A stretch of DNA of 64,000 nt. Origin: an uncultured Carboxylicivirga sp. (GTDB lineage: Bacteria; Bacteroidota; Bacteroidia; Bacteroidales; Marinilabiliaceae). The notes beneath the pieces were generated by a model. The model made no database searches, was not told the origin of the DNA, and was given only the letters and a program-made list of their open reading frames with translations. The translations under genes and the position numbers were made by a program. Positions within the stretch are counted from its first letter, which is position 1. Every line of letters starts with the position of its first letter. The stretch covers positions 1,302,001 through 1,366,000 of the forward strand of contig CANNEA010000001.1 of the NCBI GenBank assembly GCA_947503525.1. The letters run 5' to 3'. Positions 53,322 through 64,000 of this stretch are shown here, in pieces.

Positions 53322-53361
53322 AATTCTAAGTTTATGGTCCTGAGATCTAGTATTCTAATTA

Positions 53362-56184
53362 TTAAATAGAAAATCTTGGTGGTTCTTCAAAATATTTATG
53401 TTGCTTAAGAATTTCCGTTCGTGATTTTCCTTCAACGCACTGTAATCCACAGTATTTAAGCTGAAGCTCGCAATGACACTTTTTGAATACCTTATTAACA
53501 ATTTCGTTTTGGCCAATAACATGCAAGCCATTTAATCCGGTTGCAGGACTTCCACTTGCCAATCTGGCGATAGGTAGAATTTCTACATCTTTTATTTTAT
53601 TTTGGATGTAACTCCATGCTCCCATGTTCTCCGGTTCTTCCTGTACCCAGAGGTGTAACATGGCATTTTTATATTTTTCGTTAATGGCCTGTACTTGTTC
53701 TTTTGGAAATGGATGTAATTGCTCTAATCTAACCAAAGCAACGTCAGTGGCATTTAGTTCTTCTTTTCGTGCCAATAAATCGTAGTATACCTTACCTGTT
53801 GAGTACACCATTCTTTTAACCTGATCAACATCTACATTATTGTCGTCAATCACCTCCTTAAAACCTCCATCAGCAAAATCATTCAATGTTGAAACACATT
53901 TAGGATGACGCAGTAAGCTCTTTGGTGTGAATACCACTAAAGGAATTCTAAAATTACGTTTTAGCTGGCGGCGCAACACATGGTAAAAGTTCGATGGTGT
54001 GGTGCAATTGACGATTTGCATATTATTGCGAGCCGACAAGGACAAGAAGCGTTCAACCCTTGCGCTTGAATGTTCTGGACCTTGACCTTCGAAGCCATGA
54101 GGCAGAAGTAAAACTAAACCATTCATTAAACCCCACTTTTCTTCTGCTGAAGAAATGTATTGGTCGATAATTACCTGAGCCACATTATAGAAATCACCAA
54201 ATTGGGCTTCCCATATGGTTAAACCATTGGGTTTAGCCAAAGAATAGCCATACTCAAAGCCCATAACTCCATACTCTGACAATAAAGAATTATACACTTT
54301 AAAAGGTGCCTGATCTGGAGATATATGTTGTAATGGTCGATAACGTTTATCTGAATCTTCAATGGTTAATGCTGCATGACGATGAGCAAAAGTTCCGCGT
54401 TCAGCATCCTGACCACTTAAACGCACAGGGTGACCTTCATTAACTAACGACGCATAGGCCAATTGTTCTCCTAAAGCCCAATCCAGACGGTCTTCCTCCA
54501 CCATTGTTTTTCTATCGCCAACTATTTTGTGCAATTTCTTAAAGAAATTTCGATCGTCAGGTAAATAATTGATTCGCTCTAACAATTGTATTAATTCATC
54601 CTTTGGCAGAGATGTATCTGGGGAGCTAACAAAATCTTTATTTGTAGAGTATGTGTATGAATTCCAATCCTCATCCAGGAATCGCTGAATAAATACTTTT
54701 TCAATCTTCTTTGAAGCGGCCAAATCATCTTCCAGCCGTTGGTTGAAATCAAGTTCCTCCTTTTTAGCATCCTCTTTGGAGACAATGTTTTCCTCCTGAA
54801 GCTTTAAATTGTATATATCCCTTGGATTAGGATGTCTGGCTATCGTTTTATAAAGGGTAGGTTGTGTAAATCGAGGTTCATCACCTTCATTATGTCCATA
54901 TTTACGATAAGAAAGGATGTCAATAAAAACATCAGAATTAAAACACTGGCGAAATTCCATTGCTAATTCAATCGCATAAACCAAAGCTTCCACATCATCC
55001 CCGTTTACATGAAATACAGGTGAACGTGTTACTTTACACACATCGGTACAATAAGTGGATGAGCGCCCTTCGAGATAGTTAGTGGTAAATCCAACCTGAT
55101 TATTAATAACCAAATGAATAGTGCCACCGGTTTTATATCCACGCAACTGCGCCATTTGAACCACTTCGTATGCCACGCCCTGCCCAGCAATTGCCGCATC
55201 ACCATGAATGACGACAGGTACTACTTTATCAAAATCTTTACCGTATTTATGATCGATTTTTGAACGACAAATACCTTCAATAATCGGAGCTACAGTTTCT
55301 AAATGTGATGGATTTGGCGCAAGATTGACTCTAACCTTTTTACCATTATAGGTTTCAATATCATTACCATATCCTAAATGATATTTAACATCGCCTAAGG
55401 AAATGCCGTCTTCGTATTCATCTCCGACGAATTCTTTAAATACATTTTTATAAGGTTTGTTCAGTATATTAGTCAACACATTGAGACGACCGCGGTGAGC
55501 CATTCCAATCACAACTTCTTCTGCTCCAAGGTCAGCTCCTTTGTTAATGATAGCGTTTAAGCCAGGGATCAATGCCTCTGAACCTTCTAGAGAAAAACGC
55601 TTTTGGCCAACAAACTTTTTATGGATAAAGGTTTCGAAGCCCACAGCCATATTAAGTTGATTAAAGATGGCTCGTTTCTTTTCGGGACTAAATTTAGGGG
55701 TGTTCCGTTCACTTTCCATTTTGCCCTTCAGCCAACTAACTACTTCGGGATGGCGAATATATAAGTACTCAACTGCAACTGATTGACAATAAGTTTGCTT
55801 AAGGTGGTCTAATATATCCTTTAATGGAGAAGGTCCGATTCCTAACTCATTGCCAACCTGAAAAACCGTATTCAAATCCTTATCGGATAGTTTAAAGTTT
55901 TCCAAATCCAGAGTTGGATAATATTTTCTTCGCGAGCGGACAGGATTTGTCTTTGTGAATAGGTGGCCGCGCTGTCTGTATGCATGAATTAAATCTCTAA
56001 CGTGAAATTCCTTTTCATCATAACCTGAACTTGACGGTTGCTGATAGTTCTTTTGCGCAAAATCGAAGCCCTGGAAAAAAGTTCGATAACTTTCATCTAC
56101 CGATTCAGGATCCTGCTTGTATTGCTGATACAGTTGATCGATGGCATCAACGTTGCTATTGCCAACGAATGAGAATTTATCCAT
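53362..56184 (-). CDS. odhA: 2-oxoglutarate dehydrogenase E1 component
   Basis: 940 residues from ATG 56184 (MDKFSFVGNSNVDAIDQLYQQYKQDPESVDESYRTFF). This thiamine-diphosphate enzyme decarboxylates 2-oxoglutarate and succinylates the lipoyl domain of OdhB. Seen: the family's N-terminal helical segment, VVIGMAHRGRLNVL, the ThDP/Mg segment HGDAAIAGQGVAYEV with NNQVGFTT, YRKYGHNEGDEP, and in the C-terminal half LLPHGFEGQGPEHSSARVERFL. A longer ATG at 56253 adds residues not typical for the family. odhB follows 40 nt downstream. A TAnnTTTG promoter candidate lies upstream. Confidence 0.95.
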   Translation of the reverse strand: MDKFSFVGNSNVDAIDQLYQQYKQDPESVDESYRTFFQGFDFAQKNYQQPSSSGYDEKEFHVRDLIHAYRQRGHLFTKTNPVRSRRKYYPTLDLENFKLSDKDLNTVFQVGNELGIGPSPLKDILDHLKQTYCQSVAVEYLYIRHPEVVSWLKGKMESERNTPKFSPEKKRAIFNQLNMAVGFETFIHKKFVGQKRFSLEGSEALIPGLNAIINKGADLGAEEVVIGMAHRGRLNVLTNILNKPYKNVFKEFVGDEYEDGISLGDVKYHLGYGNDIETYNGKKVRVNLAPNPSHLETVAPIIEGICRSKIDHKYGKDFDKVVPVVIHGDAAIAGQGVAYEVVQMAQLRGYKTGGTIHLVINNQVGFTTNYLEGRSSTYCTDVCKVTRSPVFHVNGDDVEALVYAIELAMEFRQCFNSDVFIDILSYRKYGHNEGDEPRFTQPTLYKTIARHPNPRDIYNLKLQEENIVSKEDAKKEELDFNQRLEDDLAASKKIEKVFIQRFLDEDWNSYTYSTNKDFVSSPDTSLPKDELIQLLERINYLPDDRNFFKKLHKIVGDRKTMVEEDRLDWALGEQLAYASLVNEGHPVRLSGQDAERGTFAHRHAALTIEDSDKRYRPLQHISPDQAPFKVYNSLLSEYGVMGFEYGYSLAKPNGLTIWEAQFGDFYNVAQVIIDQYISSAEEKWGLMNGLVLLLPHGFEGQGPEHSSARVERFLSLSARNNMQIVNCTTPSNFYHVLRRQLKRNFRIPLVVFTPKSLLRHPKCVSTLNDFADGGFKEVIDDNNVDVDQVKRMVYSTGKVYYDLLARKEELNATDVALVRLEQLHPFPKEQVQAINEKYKNAMLHLWVQEEPENMGAWSYIQNKIKDVEILPIARLASGSPATGLNGLHVIGQNEIVNKVFKKCHCELQLKYCGLQCVEGKSRTEILKQHKYFEEPPRFSI

Positions 56185-56250
56185 AAGATTCTTTTTTCCT
56201 CTTCTACTAGTTAATTCCTTCTGATTCGGTGATTTGTCACCTACGATAAA

Positions 56251-56279
56251 CAAAGTTAAAATTTTTTAAAGCTTGCCAA
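56251..56279 (-). promoter_or_regulatory. Candidate promoter of odhA-odhB
   Basis: On the reverse strand: TTG, 18 nt, TAACTTTG (box at 56251-56258). The -7 box matches TAnnTTTG. It lies 66 nt before the chosen odhA ATG and argues against the longer start at 56253. Confidence 0.55.
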
Positions 56280-56366
56280 TCCTCATTTATCGCATATTTT
56301 TCAATGCAATTGATTAATTTCATCCGTTGATAATTTGTTTTTCAATTGTCGGATGGAACACCCAAA

Positions 56367-56405
56367 CCTATTTTATCATTCATATAAATGAATAAATGAA
56401 ATAGG
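56367..56405. repeat. Imperfect inverted repeat upstream of the AddB-like gene
   Basis: CCTATTT...ATTCAT (56367-56383) pairs with ATGAAT...AAATAGG (56388-56405) around ATAA, with one bulge. It lies in the odhA/nuclease divergent region. It may be a regulatory hairpin or operator; no T run follows. Confidence 0.4.
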
Positions 56406-56442
56406 TGATAGTGGTTTCACCTTTAAATCCAACATATACCAA

Positions 56443-59307
56443 ATGACGGAAGGTTTTCTTAATGCCATAGCATCCTACTATTTTCAAAGATTTAAAACAG
56501 ACTTGTCGAAGTATTGTTTTGTGTTTCCAAGTCAAAGAGCCGGTATTTTTTTTACCAACCATTTAAGGCAAAATATCGAGACACCAACATGGGCACCCAA
56601 AATAATTACAGTTAATGATCTGTTTGCTAGCTTATCGTCCTCTGTTGTAGCGGATAATATTACCTTGCTTTTTACACTGCATCAGGTATATGTCAAGGTT
56701 ACGGGTAAAGATGTGAGCTTTGAGGAATTTTTGCCATGGGGAGAAATGTTGTTAAATGATTTTGATGATATTGACAAGTATCTTGTATCTGTTGAGCAAT
56801 TATTTTCAAACCTGGTATCTTTAAAAGAACTGGATGATGATTACAGCCATCTAAATGAAAGGCAGCGCGAAGCAATAAGTACATTTTGGTCGTCGTTTAA
56901 AACTAAAAAACGTTCTGAGCATCAAGACTATTTTTTAGAAACATGGAAGCAGATCCCTAAGGTATATAAGGAATACAAGAAAGTTCTTCAGAACGATGGT
57001 TTGGCATATGAGGGGCTGGTGTACCGAATGATTGCTGATGATCTATCTTCAGGTAATAATCTGGATATTGAATGGGATAAGGTGATTTTTGTGGGGCTAA
57101 ATGCCTTAACTCCAGCAGAACGAAAATTAATGAAGCACCTGCAAAAAAGGAATATGGCCGATTTCCTTTGGGATTATTCACCTTGGATGATTCATGATGA
57201 TTCAAAAGAAATAAAGCAGAAAAAACGTGGGCCGGGTTTGTTTATTGAAGACAACTTATTTCAGTTTCCACAACCCAAGGATTTTACCTTGCCGCTTAAT
57301 AATGATGGTCCAGAAATAACGATAACAGCAGTTGCTAATCCTACAGAACAACTAAAATCAGTACATCATTTTCTGGAACAGGAGTATGTGGATAATATGA
57401 AAACAGCCGTCGTACTAGCTGATGAAACTTTATTAATGCCTGTATTGCATGGCATTCCTCCCAAAGTTGATAAAGTAAATGTTACCATGGGGTATCCACT
57501 GAATAATACGCCTGCCTTTGGATTAATTAAGCTCCTATTGGATTTGCAACAACAAGTGCGATCAGGTAAAGATGGACAAGAATGGATGTATCATCGTCAT
57601 GTTTTACCTTTGTTGCAACATCAATATTTTTCCCTACTGGCTGAAGAAGAAAGCAGAGATTTGCATAAAAAGCTAGTGCGCAACAATTCCATTTTTATTC
57701 AGGCTGCAGATTTACAGACCAATGAATTGTTCTCTAATATCTTTAAAAAGGTTAATACGGGAAATGAACTAGCCAATTATCTGATTAGTATTTTATCAAA
57801 AGTTTATAATCTTCTTGAACTTAAGGAAGATAAAGTTTTAGAGAAGGAATTTATATTTGCTCTACACAAAAGTATTGTTCGTTTACAAGACTTGTTGGAG
57901 CAGAACAGCCAGGCTGATATTGATATTAAAACCTGGGTGCGCTTATTTAAAAAGCTGGCAGAGTTTCAAACCGTTCCTTTTAGAGGAGAACCTTTGGCCG
58001 GTCTGCAAGTGATGGGCATATTAGAGACGCGTGCTTTGGATTTTGATAAGTTAATAATACTGGACTTAAACGAAGGAACATTTCCACGTACATCAGCACC
58101 AAATACCTTTATTCCGGCAACTTTGCGAGCGGGATTTGAATTGCCAACCATAGAATTTCAGGATGCTATTTTTTCATACTATTTCTTTCGCTTAATCCAT
58201 AGGGCAAAACAAGTTGAATTACTCTATTCTACAGGTGCTCAGGGTTTGAAGTCGAATGAAATGAGTCGCTATTTATATCAGCTAAAATATGAGTTTGATG
58301 CCAAATTAGAAATGAAAACTTCTTCGGGAGATGTGTCATTATTGAATCCTCCAATTGTTGCTGCGCCAAAAAATGAGGATGTGATGAAGGCCTTAAGTGT
58401 TTTTTATTCCGATTCTGATAAATTGTTGTCGCCAAGTGCTTTGTCGGTGTATATCGAATGCCCCATGAGATTTTATTATCAGAAAGTAGCCATGGTTAAA
58501 GAGCCGGATGAAATTACGGAAGAAGCTGATGCGCGGATTTTTGGATTAATTTTTCATGATGCAGTTGAACATTTGTATAAGGGCTTTAAAGGAAAAGAGG
58601 TTAATGAATCAGATATTGACTATTGGTTGAAAAACACTTCTATTATTGATCTCTTAATCAAGGAAGGCTTTTCGAAATACATCATGGATTACGATAAAGG
58701 CAAGAAATCGTTTGCTGATATCCAGGGGAAAAACGTAATGGTATTTGAAGTAATCAAACGTTATCTTTTACAGTTTCTTAAATTGGAAAAGGGGCACGCT
58801 CCATTTACCATTATTGATTTGGAGCAAGATGTAAAATTGAATTTTTCCACCTCCAACGGCCTTGAGGTTAAAATTGGTGGTATTATCGACCGCCTGGAAA
58901 GTAAAGATGGAATTGTTAATGTAACGGATTATAAAACCGGGAAAGGAGAGGCTTCTGTTAATTCTATTGAGGATTTGTTTAATCCAGAGAAGCATAAGAA
59001 AAACAAGGCAATCTTTCAAACACTTTTATACGCTTTAATATTAGATGAAACCATAGAACAATCCAGTTCTAAGCAACCTTCTGTGATTTGGGTGCGGGAT
59101 GTTTTTAAAGCGAATTATGACACCAAATTATACCTTAAAGAGAAACGTAATAAAATCCCAATCCTACTTGAAAATGTTAAGGAAGAATTTGTTGAAGGAG
59201 TTGATAAGCTCATCAACGAAATTTATAGTGAGGACATTCCTTTTCAAGGAACTGAAGATTTAGATAAATGCAGATATTGCCCTTACAAGGTACTGTGTGG
59301 AAGATAA
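56443..59307 (+). CDS. AddB-like PD-(D/E)XK nuclease
   Basis: 954 residues. The N-terminal helicase-like part (FPSQRAGIFFTNHLRQN) resembles inactive AddB/RecC-type helicase domains. The C-terminal RecB-family nuclease has VTDYKTGKGE with the catalytic Lys. Four Cys suit the AddB Fe-S cluster: one in ECPMRFYY (about residue 675) and three at the very end in CRYCPYKVLC. It probably processes double-strand breaks with an AddA-type helicase; no addA gene lies next to it. The neighbours are odhA (divergent) and trmD (convergent). Confidence 0.88.
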   Translation: MTEGFLNAIASYYFQRFKTDLSKYCFVFPSQRAGIFFTNHLRQNIETPTWAPKIITVNDLFASLSSSVVADNITLLFTLHQVYVKVTGKDVSFEEFLPWGEMLLNDFDDIDKYLVSVEQLFSNLVSLKELDDDYSHLNERQREAISTFWSSFKTKKRSEHQDYFLETWKQIPKVYKEYKKVLQNDGLAYEGLVYRMIADDLSSGNNLDIEWDKVIFVGLNALTPAERKLMKHLQKRNMADFLWDYSPWMIHDDSKEIKQKKRGPGLFIEDNLFQFPQPKDFTLPLNNDGPEITITAVANPTEQLKSVHHFLEQEYVDNMKTAVVLADETLLMPVLHGIPPKVDKVNVTMGYPLNNTPAFGLIKLLLDLQQQVRSGKDGQEWMYHRHVLPLLQHQYFSLLAEEESRDLHKKLVRNNSIFIQAADLQTNELFSNIFKKVNTGNELANYLISILSKVYNLLELKEDKVLEKEFIFALHKSIVRLQDLLEQNSQADIDIKTWVRLFKKLAEFQTVPFRGEPLAGLQVMGILETRALDFDKLIILDLNEGTFPRTSAPNTFIPATLRAGFELPTIEFQDAIFSYYFFRLIHRAKQVELLYSTGAQGLKSNEMSRYLYQLKYEFDAKLEMKTSSGDVSLLNPPIVAAPKNEDVMKALSVFYSDSDKLLSPSALSVYIECPMRFYYQKVAMVKEPDEITEEADARIFGLIFHDAVEHLYKGFKGKEVNESDIDYWLKNTSIIDLLIKEGFSKYIMDYDKGKKSFADIQGKNVMVFEVIKRYLLQFLKLEKGHAPFTIIDLEQDVKLNFSTSNGLEVKIGGIIDRLESKDGIVNVTDYKTGKGEASVNSIEDLFNPEKHKKNKAIFQTLLYALILDETIEQSSSKQPSVIWVRDVFKANYDTKLYLKEKRNKIPILLENVKEEFVEGVDKLINEIYSEDIPFQGTEDLDKCRYCPYKVLCGR

Positions 59308-59310
59308 GGC

Positions 59311-59988
59311 TTATTCATCCAAAAGGTCGGGCCTTCTTTGTTTTGTTCGTTTGTAAGCTTGCTTTTCTCTCCATTCATCAATTTTAGCCTGGTTTCCGCT
59401 GAGTAGAATGTCCGGTACCTTTATGCCATCATATTCAGCGGGTCTGGTATAGACTGGTGGTGATAGTAGATCATCCTGAAAACTATCGGTTAAGGCGGAA
59501 GTTTCATCCGACATAACGCCGGGTATCAAACGAATAACAGCATCGCTAATAACTGCTGCAGCTAATTCTCCACCTGTTAGAACAAAATCACCAATCGATA
59601 ATTCCATCGTTATAAATTGGTCTCTGACGCGTTGATCCACACCTTTGTAATGTCCGCATAATATCATGATGTTACCTGACAAAGAAAGAGAATTAGCAAT
59701 TTTTTGATTAAAGCGTTCTCCGTCAGGTGTCATATAGATGATGTGATCGTATTCTCGCTCGCTTTTAAGTTTGTTTATGGCATCAGCAATAGGTTGTATA
59801 GTCATTACCATACCGGCACCTCCACCAAAAGCGTAATCATCCACTTTTTTATGTTTGTCAAGAGAGTATTCTCTTATATCGTGAAAATACATTTCAACTA
59901 AACCTTTATCCATGGCACGCTTTAAAATAGACTCTGTTAAAGGGCCTTTAAACATTTCAGGAAACAGGGTTAATATATCAATACGCAT
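59311..59988 (-). CDS. trmD: tRNA (guanine37-N1) methyltransferase
   Basis: TrmD methylates G37 of tRNAs next to the anticodon and prevents frameshifting. 225 residues, a SPOUT-fold enzyme. Seen: [12 protein letters not shown] at the start, [25 protein letters not shown] and the S-adenosylmethionine-knot segment [14 protein letters not shown], then [22 protein letters not shown]. All essential motifs are present. It starts beside a good -7 box (TATATTTG on the reverse strand, 60006-60013) and ends 3 nt from the convergent nuclease stop. Confidence 0.96.
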   Translation of the reverse strand: MRIDILTLFPEMFKGPLTESILKRAMDKGLVEMYFHDIREYSLDKHKKVDDYAFGGGAGMVMTIQPIADAINKLKSEREYDHIIYMTPDGERFNQKIANSLSLSGNIMILCGHYKGVDQRVRDQFITMELSIGDFVLTGGELAAAVISDAVIRLIPGVMSDETSALTDSFQDDLLSPPVYTRPAEYDGIKVPDILLSGNQAKIDEWREKQAYKRTKQRRPDLLDE

Positions 59989-60005
59989 ACTGCCTTTATT
60001 TTTCG

Positions 60006-60013
60006 CAAATATA
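60006..60013 (-). promoter_or_regulatory. Candidate -7 box of trmD
   Basis: The reverse strand reads TATATTTG, a full TAnnTTTG match, with TTTC about 17 nt further upstream. It is about 18 nt before the trmD start. Confidence 0.55.
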
Positions 60014-60085
60014 GGTATTATTATTCCACTGAAATAGCTGTATTACTATGGCGCTTACAGGTCGAGTGCTTTTTTAATTAAAAAG

Positions 60086-60116
60086 TTTGCCGCTTGCTCG
60101 ATAAACAATATATTCG
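60086..60116 (+). promoter_or_regulatory. Candidate promoter of the DUF349 gene
   Basis: TTTG (60086-60089), exactly 19 nt, then TATATTCG (60109-60116), one mismatch from TAnnTTTG. The start codon lies 57 nt further on. Confidence 0.6.
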
Positions 60117-60173
60117 TAAGATAATTGAAATTGGGGCAGAATAGGTTATTCTGCTGAATTGAACTAAAAGCTT

Positions 60174-62246
60174 ATGGAAGCAAATGATCTAAACAAACCA
60201 GTCGAAAATGAAGATGGTTTGAATTCAGAAAAAAAGTCTGAAAATACGTCTGAAGAAAAATCTACATCTGAAGAGCAAGTAGTCGAAGAAAAGAAATCAC
60301 CTGTTGAAGCCGAATCTCAAGAAGAAGAGACTAAAGTTGAATCGAGTGAGGAAGTTAAATCTGAAGAAGAAAAAGAGGTAGTTGAAGTATCTGAGACTGA
60401 AGTTGAGGCTGAAAAGGTAGATGAAGCAGCTGTTGAGTCGGATAAAGACCTAACAAAGTCGGAAAACAAGGAAAGCGAAGAAGCAGCTGATGAAAGTGAA
60501 GATGTTGAGCCAAAACTGGTTGAGTTAGAGCCGGTGGATCATATAATGCTGGATAAGGAGCAGTTAGTTAAACGCTTAGAAGGAGTACTAAAGAATTATC
60601 CTGTTGAAAAAATCAAAGATGAAGTAGAGGCCATAAAATCGGCATTCTATAAAAAGCATAGCGCTGAGGTTGAAGATTTAAAGCGAAAGTTTGTTGAGTC
60701 GGGTGAGTTGATTGACAATTTTTCTTCTCCTGTGGATGCTTTAGAAATTGATTTTAAAAGATTTCTTCAGGAATTCAAGGAGAGGCGAGCGGAATTCAAT
60801 CGCAAACTGGAAGAGGAAAAAAGTAACAATTATAAAGCAAAACTTGAAGTGATTGAATCCATTAAGGATTTGATTAATGGACAGGAATCGTTGAATGAAA
60901 CATTTCAGCATTTCAGAGATTTGCAACAGAAGTGGAGATCAATTGGCTCCATCCCTCAAAATAAAGTCCATGATTTATGGGAAACATACAATTATAATAT
61001 AGAGAGTTTTTACAATTACATAAAAATCAATAAAGAGCTTCGTGATCTGGATTTAAAAAAGAACATGGAAGCCAAAACTGAATTGTGTGAAAAGGCTGAG
61101 AAATTACTTCTGGAGCCAACTATTGTAAAGGCTTTTAAAATACTTCAAAAATTTCACGAACAATGGCGTGAAATAGGACCTGTTCCTCGCGAGAAGAAAG
61201 AAGATCTATGGGCCAGATTTAAAGAAGCAACCTCTTTGATCAATAAGAGGCATCAGGCTTACTTCGAAAATCTTAAGGATCAGCTTCAAAAAAACCTTGA
61301 GGCAAAGACTGAGTTATGTGAGAAAGCAGAAGCTTTAAGTCATGAGGAATTGCATTCGCCAAAAGAATGGGAGGCAAAAAGTAAAGAGCTGATTGAGTTG
61401 CAAACAATATGGAAGACGATTGGGTTTGCGCCCAAAAAAGACAATAACCGTATCTATGATCGTTTCAGAATAGCTTGCGATGCCTTCTTTAATGGGAAGA
61501 GACAATTCTTTAAATCATATAAATCGGAGCAGAGTCAAAACTTTCAGTTGAAAACAGAATTGTGTATACAAGCTGAAGGAATGAAAGACAGCACGGACTG
61601 GAAGCGAACTACTGATGAGTTTATTAAAATTCAGAAGAAGTGGAAGGAAATAGGTCCTGTGCCGCGAAAACAATCGGATGTGATTTGGAAACGATTCAGA
61701 TCTGCTTGCGATGCTTTCTTCGAGCATAAATCAAGTTTCTTTAGTCATAAAGATGAAGCTCAGGAAAAGAATCTGGAATTAAAGGAAGCTTTAATTAAGG
61801 AAGTTGAAGCCTTTGAGCCAGTTGAAAATGGTGAGGAAAACTTCAAAGCTCTTCAGAATTTTCAGCATAAGTGGAATGAAATTGGTCATGTGCCTATTAA
61901 GGAGAAGGATAGAGTTAATCAGGAATTCAGAAGCTTAATTAACAAGTATTTTGACAACCTTAATTTGGATGAGTATCATAAGAATGTTGAGAAATTCCGT
62001 AATAAAATTGAGAATTATAAAAGTTCTGATTCTGATCGATTGACACAGGAACGAAACAAGATTATTGCGAAGTTAAAGCAATTGGAGAATGATATAACGA
62101 TATGGGAAAATAATATTGGCTTCTTTGCTAAGTCGAAGAAATCAGAAGCGTTAGTTCGCGATTTTACCCATAAGATTGAAACTGGTCGGAAAAATATTAA
62201 GCTTCTCAATAAGAAGTTAGACATGTTGGAAGACTCTAATAAATAA
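60174..62246 (+). CDS. DUF349 protein with five repeats and an acidic N-terminus
   Basis: 690 residues. The first ~115 residues are low-complexity and very acidic (Glu, Ser, Val, Lys). The rest consists of charged helices with five DUF349 repeats, recognised by the KWxxIGxVP core: QQKWRSIGSIP, HEQWREIGPVP, QTIWKTIGFAP, QKKWKEIGPVP and QHKWNEIGHVP, each with a following aromatic/Arg segment. Long coiled-coil stretches suggest an elongated scaffold. The family has no confirmed function. It stands alone between trmD and a strong terminator. Confidence 0.9.
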   Translation: MEANDLNKPVENEDGLNSEKKSENTSEEKSTSEEQVVEEKKSPVEAESQEEETKVESSEEVKSEEEKEVVEVSETEVEAEKVDEAAVESDKDLTKSENKESEEAADESEDVEPKLVELEPVDHIMLDKEQLVKRLEGVLKNYPVEKIKDEVEAIKSAFYKKHSAEVEDLKRKFVESGELIDNFSSPVDALEIDFKRFLQEFKERRAEFNRKLEEEKSNNYKAKLEVIESIKDLINGQESLNETFQHFRDLQQKWRSIGSIPQNKVHDLWETYNYNIESFYNYIKINKELRDLDLKKNMEAKTELCEKAEKLLLEPTIVKAFKILQKFHEQWREIGPVPREKKEDLWARFKEATSLINKRHQAYFENLKDQLQKNLEAKTELCEKAEALSHEELHSPKEWEAKSKELIELQTIWKTIGFAPKKDNNRIYDRFRIACDAFFNGKRQFFKSYKSEQSQNFQLKTELCIQAEGMKDSTDWKRTTDEFIKIQKKWKEIGPVPRKQSDVIWKRFRSACDAFFEHKSSFFSHKDEAQEKNLELKEALIKEVEAFEPVENGEENFKALQNFQHKWNEIGHVPIKEKDRVNQEFRSLINKYFDNLNLDEYHKNVEKFRNKIENYKSSDSDRLTQERNKIIAKLKQLENDITIWENNIGFFAKSKKSEALVRDFTHKIETGRKNIKLLNKKLDMLEDSNK

Positions 62247-62254
62247 CGAAATAT

Positions 62255-62284
62255 AAAGGTCGACAATCTGTCGACCTTTTTTTT
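62255..62284 (+). terminator. Intrinsic terminator after the DUF349 gene
   Basis: An 11-bp stem (62255-62265 with 62269-62279) around ATC runs into an eight-T tract, 8 nt after the stop codon. Confidence 0.9.
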
Positions 62285-62327
62285 GCTTCTAATCAGTAAT
62301 GAGCCATAGATTTTGACGGTATTTTTC

Positions 62328-62335
62328 TACCTTTG
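62328..62335 (+). promoter_or_regulatory. Candidate -7 box of pyrG
   Basis: TACCTTTG matches TAnnTTTG, 55 nt before the GTG start. The closest TTTG upstream is at only 12 nt, so the -33 element is uncertain. Confidence 0.4.
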
Positions 62336-62384
62336 TGCTTTTTAATTTTGACTCGTTAGAGTTGTGGAGTAACTATTTAAATAA

Positions 62385-63995
<1,611 letters not shown>

Positions 63996-64000
63996 AATAA

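Overview
The window looks like a chromosomal segment of a Bacteroidota bacterium, probably from the Bacteroidales/Marinilabiliales branch (inference from gene content). Signs: AT-rich DNA, start codons without clear Shine-Dalgarno sites, several TAnnTTTG promoter boxes (one with TTTG 19 nt upstream), a DUF4293 membrane protein, a short phosphoglycerate dehydrogenase with Lys at the usual catalytic His position, pyrophosphate-type phosphofructokinases, and many lipoprotein and envelope genes. No rRNA, tRNA, CRISPR, insertion sequence or phage gene was seen.

Layout. 1-2.0 kb: 3' part of clpB. 2.2-7.5 kb: citrate lyase operon citD-citE-citF-citXG-citC, including the maturation enzymes but no transporter. 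7.5-8.3 kb: reverse-strand STAS and Hpt signalling proteins. 8.9-17.3 kb: gcvT, serC, serA, a DUF1015 protein, a YggS-type PLP protein, a dihydroorotate-dehydrogenase-like flavoprotein and two unknown envelope proteins. 17.3-26.7 kb: uvrA, an ECF sigma factor, a glycosyltransferase, two divergent PPi-type phosphofructokinases, an Rrf2 regulator and rsmE. 26.8-29.1 kb: a histidine kinase.

29.2-47.4 kb is the most unusual part. An ECF sigma factor, a one-TM putative anti-sigma protein, a membrane-anchored Spy/CnrX-like sensor and a double Spy-like protein precede a seven-gene, tightly packed operon. That operon encodes an ABC ATPase, an ABC permease fused to an M1-peptidase-like domain without HExxH and a golvesin-like C-terminal domain, a TolC-type outer-membrane protein, a periplasmic adaptor, an RND pump, a 1575-residue RND pump fused to an ABC ATPase, and an ABC permease. 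In the fusion the ATPase domain itself is apparently split by about 170 membrane-spanning residues. Three copies of GGAAA-N13-CGTC lie before the sigma gene, the anti-sigma gene and the efflux operon. They suggest one ECF regulon that links the sensor to the exporter, in the manner of cnrYXH-cnrCBA.

47.4-64 kb: a small HTH protein, a second histidine kinase, a cupin, two VOC proteins, a frameshifted AraC-type regulator, a DUF4293 protein, odhA-odhB of the 2-oxoglutarate dehydrogenase complex, an AddB-like nuclease, trmD, a five-repeat DUF349 protein and pyrG. Intrinsic terminators are frequent, and most transcription units can be delimited by eye.
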